Assembly (NCBI RefSeq): GCF_000012885.1
Contig: NC_007498.2
Location: 496,001-560,000 of the forward strand
Length of the DNA stretch: 64,000 nt
Direction of reading: 5' to 3'
Source of the DNA: Syntrophotalea carbinolica DSM 2380
GTDB taxonomy: Bacteria; Desulfobacterota; Desulfuromonadia; Desulfuromonadales; Syntrophotaleaceae
Shown piece by piece: positions 63,120 through 64,000 of this stretch (position 1 is its first letter; each line of letters starts with the position of its first letter). Below the pieces are notes generated by a model. It saw nothing but the letters and a program-made list of their open reading frames with translations, made no database searches and had not been told where the DNA came from. The position numbers were made by a program, and so were the translations under genes.

Positions 63120-64000
63120 TTACAGCTTTCGCAGCGCTGGCAGGCTGCGCAACAGCAGATGCAAAACCATGAGGCCGAACCCCAGCAGCGCCAGCGATGG
63201 GCGCATCCAGCGGGGTTGAAGGGTGACACGGGTCAGGTTCCGGTTGCTTTCCAGGATGTCGATTTCCCGGTAGACCGCTTCGATCTGCTGGCGATCCAAA
63301 CCCCGGGACGTAACAAAGATACGCCCCACCGACGGTTCGCCGGCTGTTGGTTCCATGGCTTTTTGCACCGCTGCGTCGACCTCGCCGCCGACCGAAATAA
63401 TATAAAACCGGACCCCCACAGCTTTCATCAGGGTGATGATGTTGACCAGGTTAGGCAAACCGCCGCGCCGTACATGGGCGCGCAGGGTCGGCTCGATACG
63501 GCCGTCGGTGAACAGGATGACGGCCATCCCCGTACCCAGCCCGGCGTTGCGGATTTTCTGGGGAATGTCGAGCAACGCACCCGGTTCGCCGAGAAGAAAT
63601 TCGCGCATGCCGGCAATCTGCTCGACGCTCAGTCGGTTGTCCTCCGGCAGCATGGAAAAAAAAGCGGACAGGGAAAGCCAAACCGCTTCGGAGGCATTGG
63701 TGCCGCCGCCGGCTCCCAGTTCCCGATAGATGCGTGAGTGGTTTTTGCTTCGGACCAACGCAAGCTTGGCTTTGAGCAAATCCTTGTCAAACGTCAGCGG
63801 CGCCAGCAGTTTTGCATAGCTGGAAAAAGCCACCAGGCCGATGTAGTCTTCATGGCGGCGCATGTCGATAAAGGATTCAATGCCGTCCAGAGCCAGGTCG
63901 CCAAGGGTTTGACTGGAAAACCGGCTGACCGGTCGTTTCATGGATCCGGACAGGTCGAGGGCCAGAAACAGCCATTTCGATTCAATGAATTCTTCCACCG
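63120..64000 (-). CDS. VWA-domain membrane protein (5' end beyond window)
   Basis: At least 292 residues. The MIDAS is intact (LDLSGSM), with a threonine in GGGTNASEAVW and the later Asp in LFTDGRIEP. A single hydrophobic segment near the C-terminus (MRPSLALLGFGLMVLHLLLR) anchors it. The reading frame is open at the window edge. Family members usually have N-terminal helices before the VWA domain, so the Met at 63998 is probably internal. A MoxR ATPase may lie outside the window. Confidence 0.85.
   Translation of the reverse strand, partial: VEEFIESKWLFLALDLSGSMKRPVSRFSSQTLGDLALDGIESFIDMRRHEDYIGLVAFSSYAKLLAPLTFDKDLLKAKLALVRSKNHSRIYRELGAGGGTNASEAVWLSLSAFFSMLPEDNRLSVEQIAGMREFLLGEPGALLDIPQKIRNAGLGTGMAVILFTDGRIEPTLRAHVRRGGLPNLVNIITLMKAVGVRFYIISVGGEVDAAVQKAMEPTAGEPSVGRIFVTSRGLDRQQIEAVYREIDILESNRNLTRVTLQPRWMRPSLALLGFGLMVLHLLLRSLPALRKL

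Overview
The window reads as a chromosomal segment of a GC-moderate, anaerobic Gram-negative bacterium, most likely a member of the Desulfuromonadales (Pelobacter/Syntrophotalea or Geobacter relatives). Grounds: outer-membrane genes (Mla lipid transport, FadL, TonB/BtuB, CpoB), a three-subunit succinate dehydrogenase/fumarate reductase, an aldehyde:ferredoxin oxidoreductase, squalene-hopene cyclase, -24/-12 (sigma-54) promoters, and a cpoB-LysM-dprA-smg-topA-trmFO block as found in that order. The genus is an inference; no rRNA is present.

Layout. 1-7 kb: minus-strand housekeeping run cpoB > LysM protein > dprA > smg > topA > trmFO. 7-14.6 kb: U32-family RNA hydroxylation protein, a calcineurin-like phosphatase, a lipid kinase with two NUDIX enzymes, then ald and serA. 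15.1-18.6 kb: a compact, visibly AT-rich genomic island carrying a SacI-type restriction endonuclease, an HTH controller, a divergent C5-cytosine methyltransferase and a wrecked integrase. It is bounded by a 13-bp direct repeat whose right copy lies in the terminator of the initiator tRNA-Met gene. 18.6-29.3 kb: tRNA-fMet, metX under a SAM-I riboswitch, an Rrf2 regulator, a DsrE protein, a periplasmic HAD phosphatase, a candidate structured RNA, two thioredoxin-fold proteins, a FadL channel, and a four-domain sulfur-transfer flavoprotein. 29.5-42.5 kb: uup, small membrane proteins and lipoproteins, a ferritin-like protein, a leaderless TetR gene, a MoxR/VWA pair, a chemoreceptor behind a sigma-54 promoter, and a TetR-squalene-hopene cyclase pair. 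42.5-50.4 kb: metE under a cobalamin riboswitch, amtB behind a sigma-54 promoter, and sdhCAB. 51-55.2 kb: mlaE-F-D-A-C plus a cyclic-nucleotide-binding protein. 55.4-64 kb: TonB, BtuB under a second cobalamin riboswitch, a MoaD-like protein, aor under a Moco/Tuco-type riboswitch, and a second VWA locus running off the window end.

Themes. Methionine and B12 economy is riboswitch-controlled at three places (metX by SAM, metE and btuB by cobalamin). A fourth riboswitch ties the tungsten/molybdopterin enzyme to its cofactor. The sulfur-transfer flavoprotein, the DsrE protein and the CxxC proteins lie within 7 kb of one another and suggest local persulfide chemistry. The least explained items are the candidate RNA at 22975-23150, the restriction-modification island inserted in the tRNA terminator, and the flavoprotein fusion.
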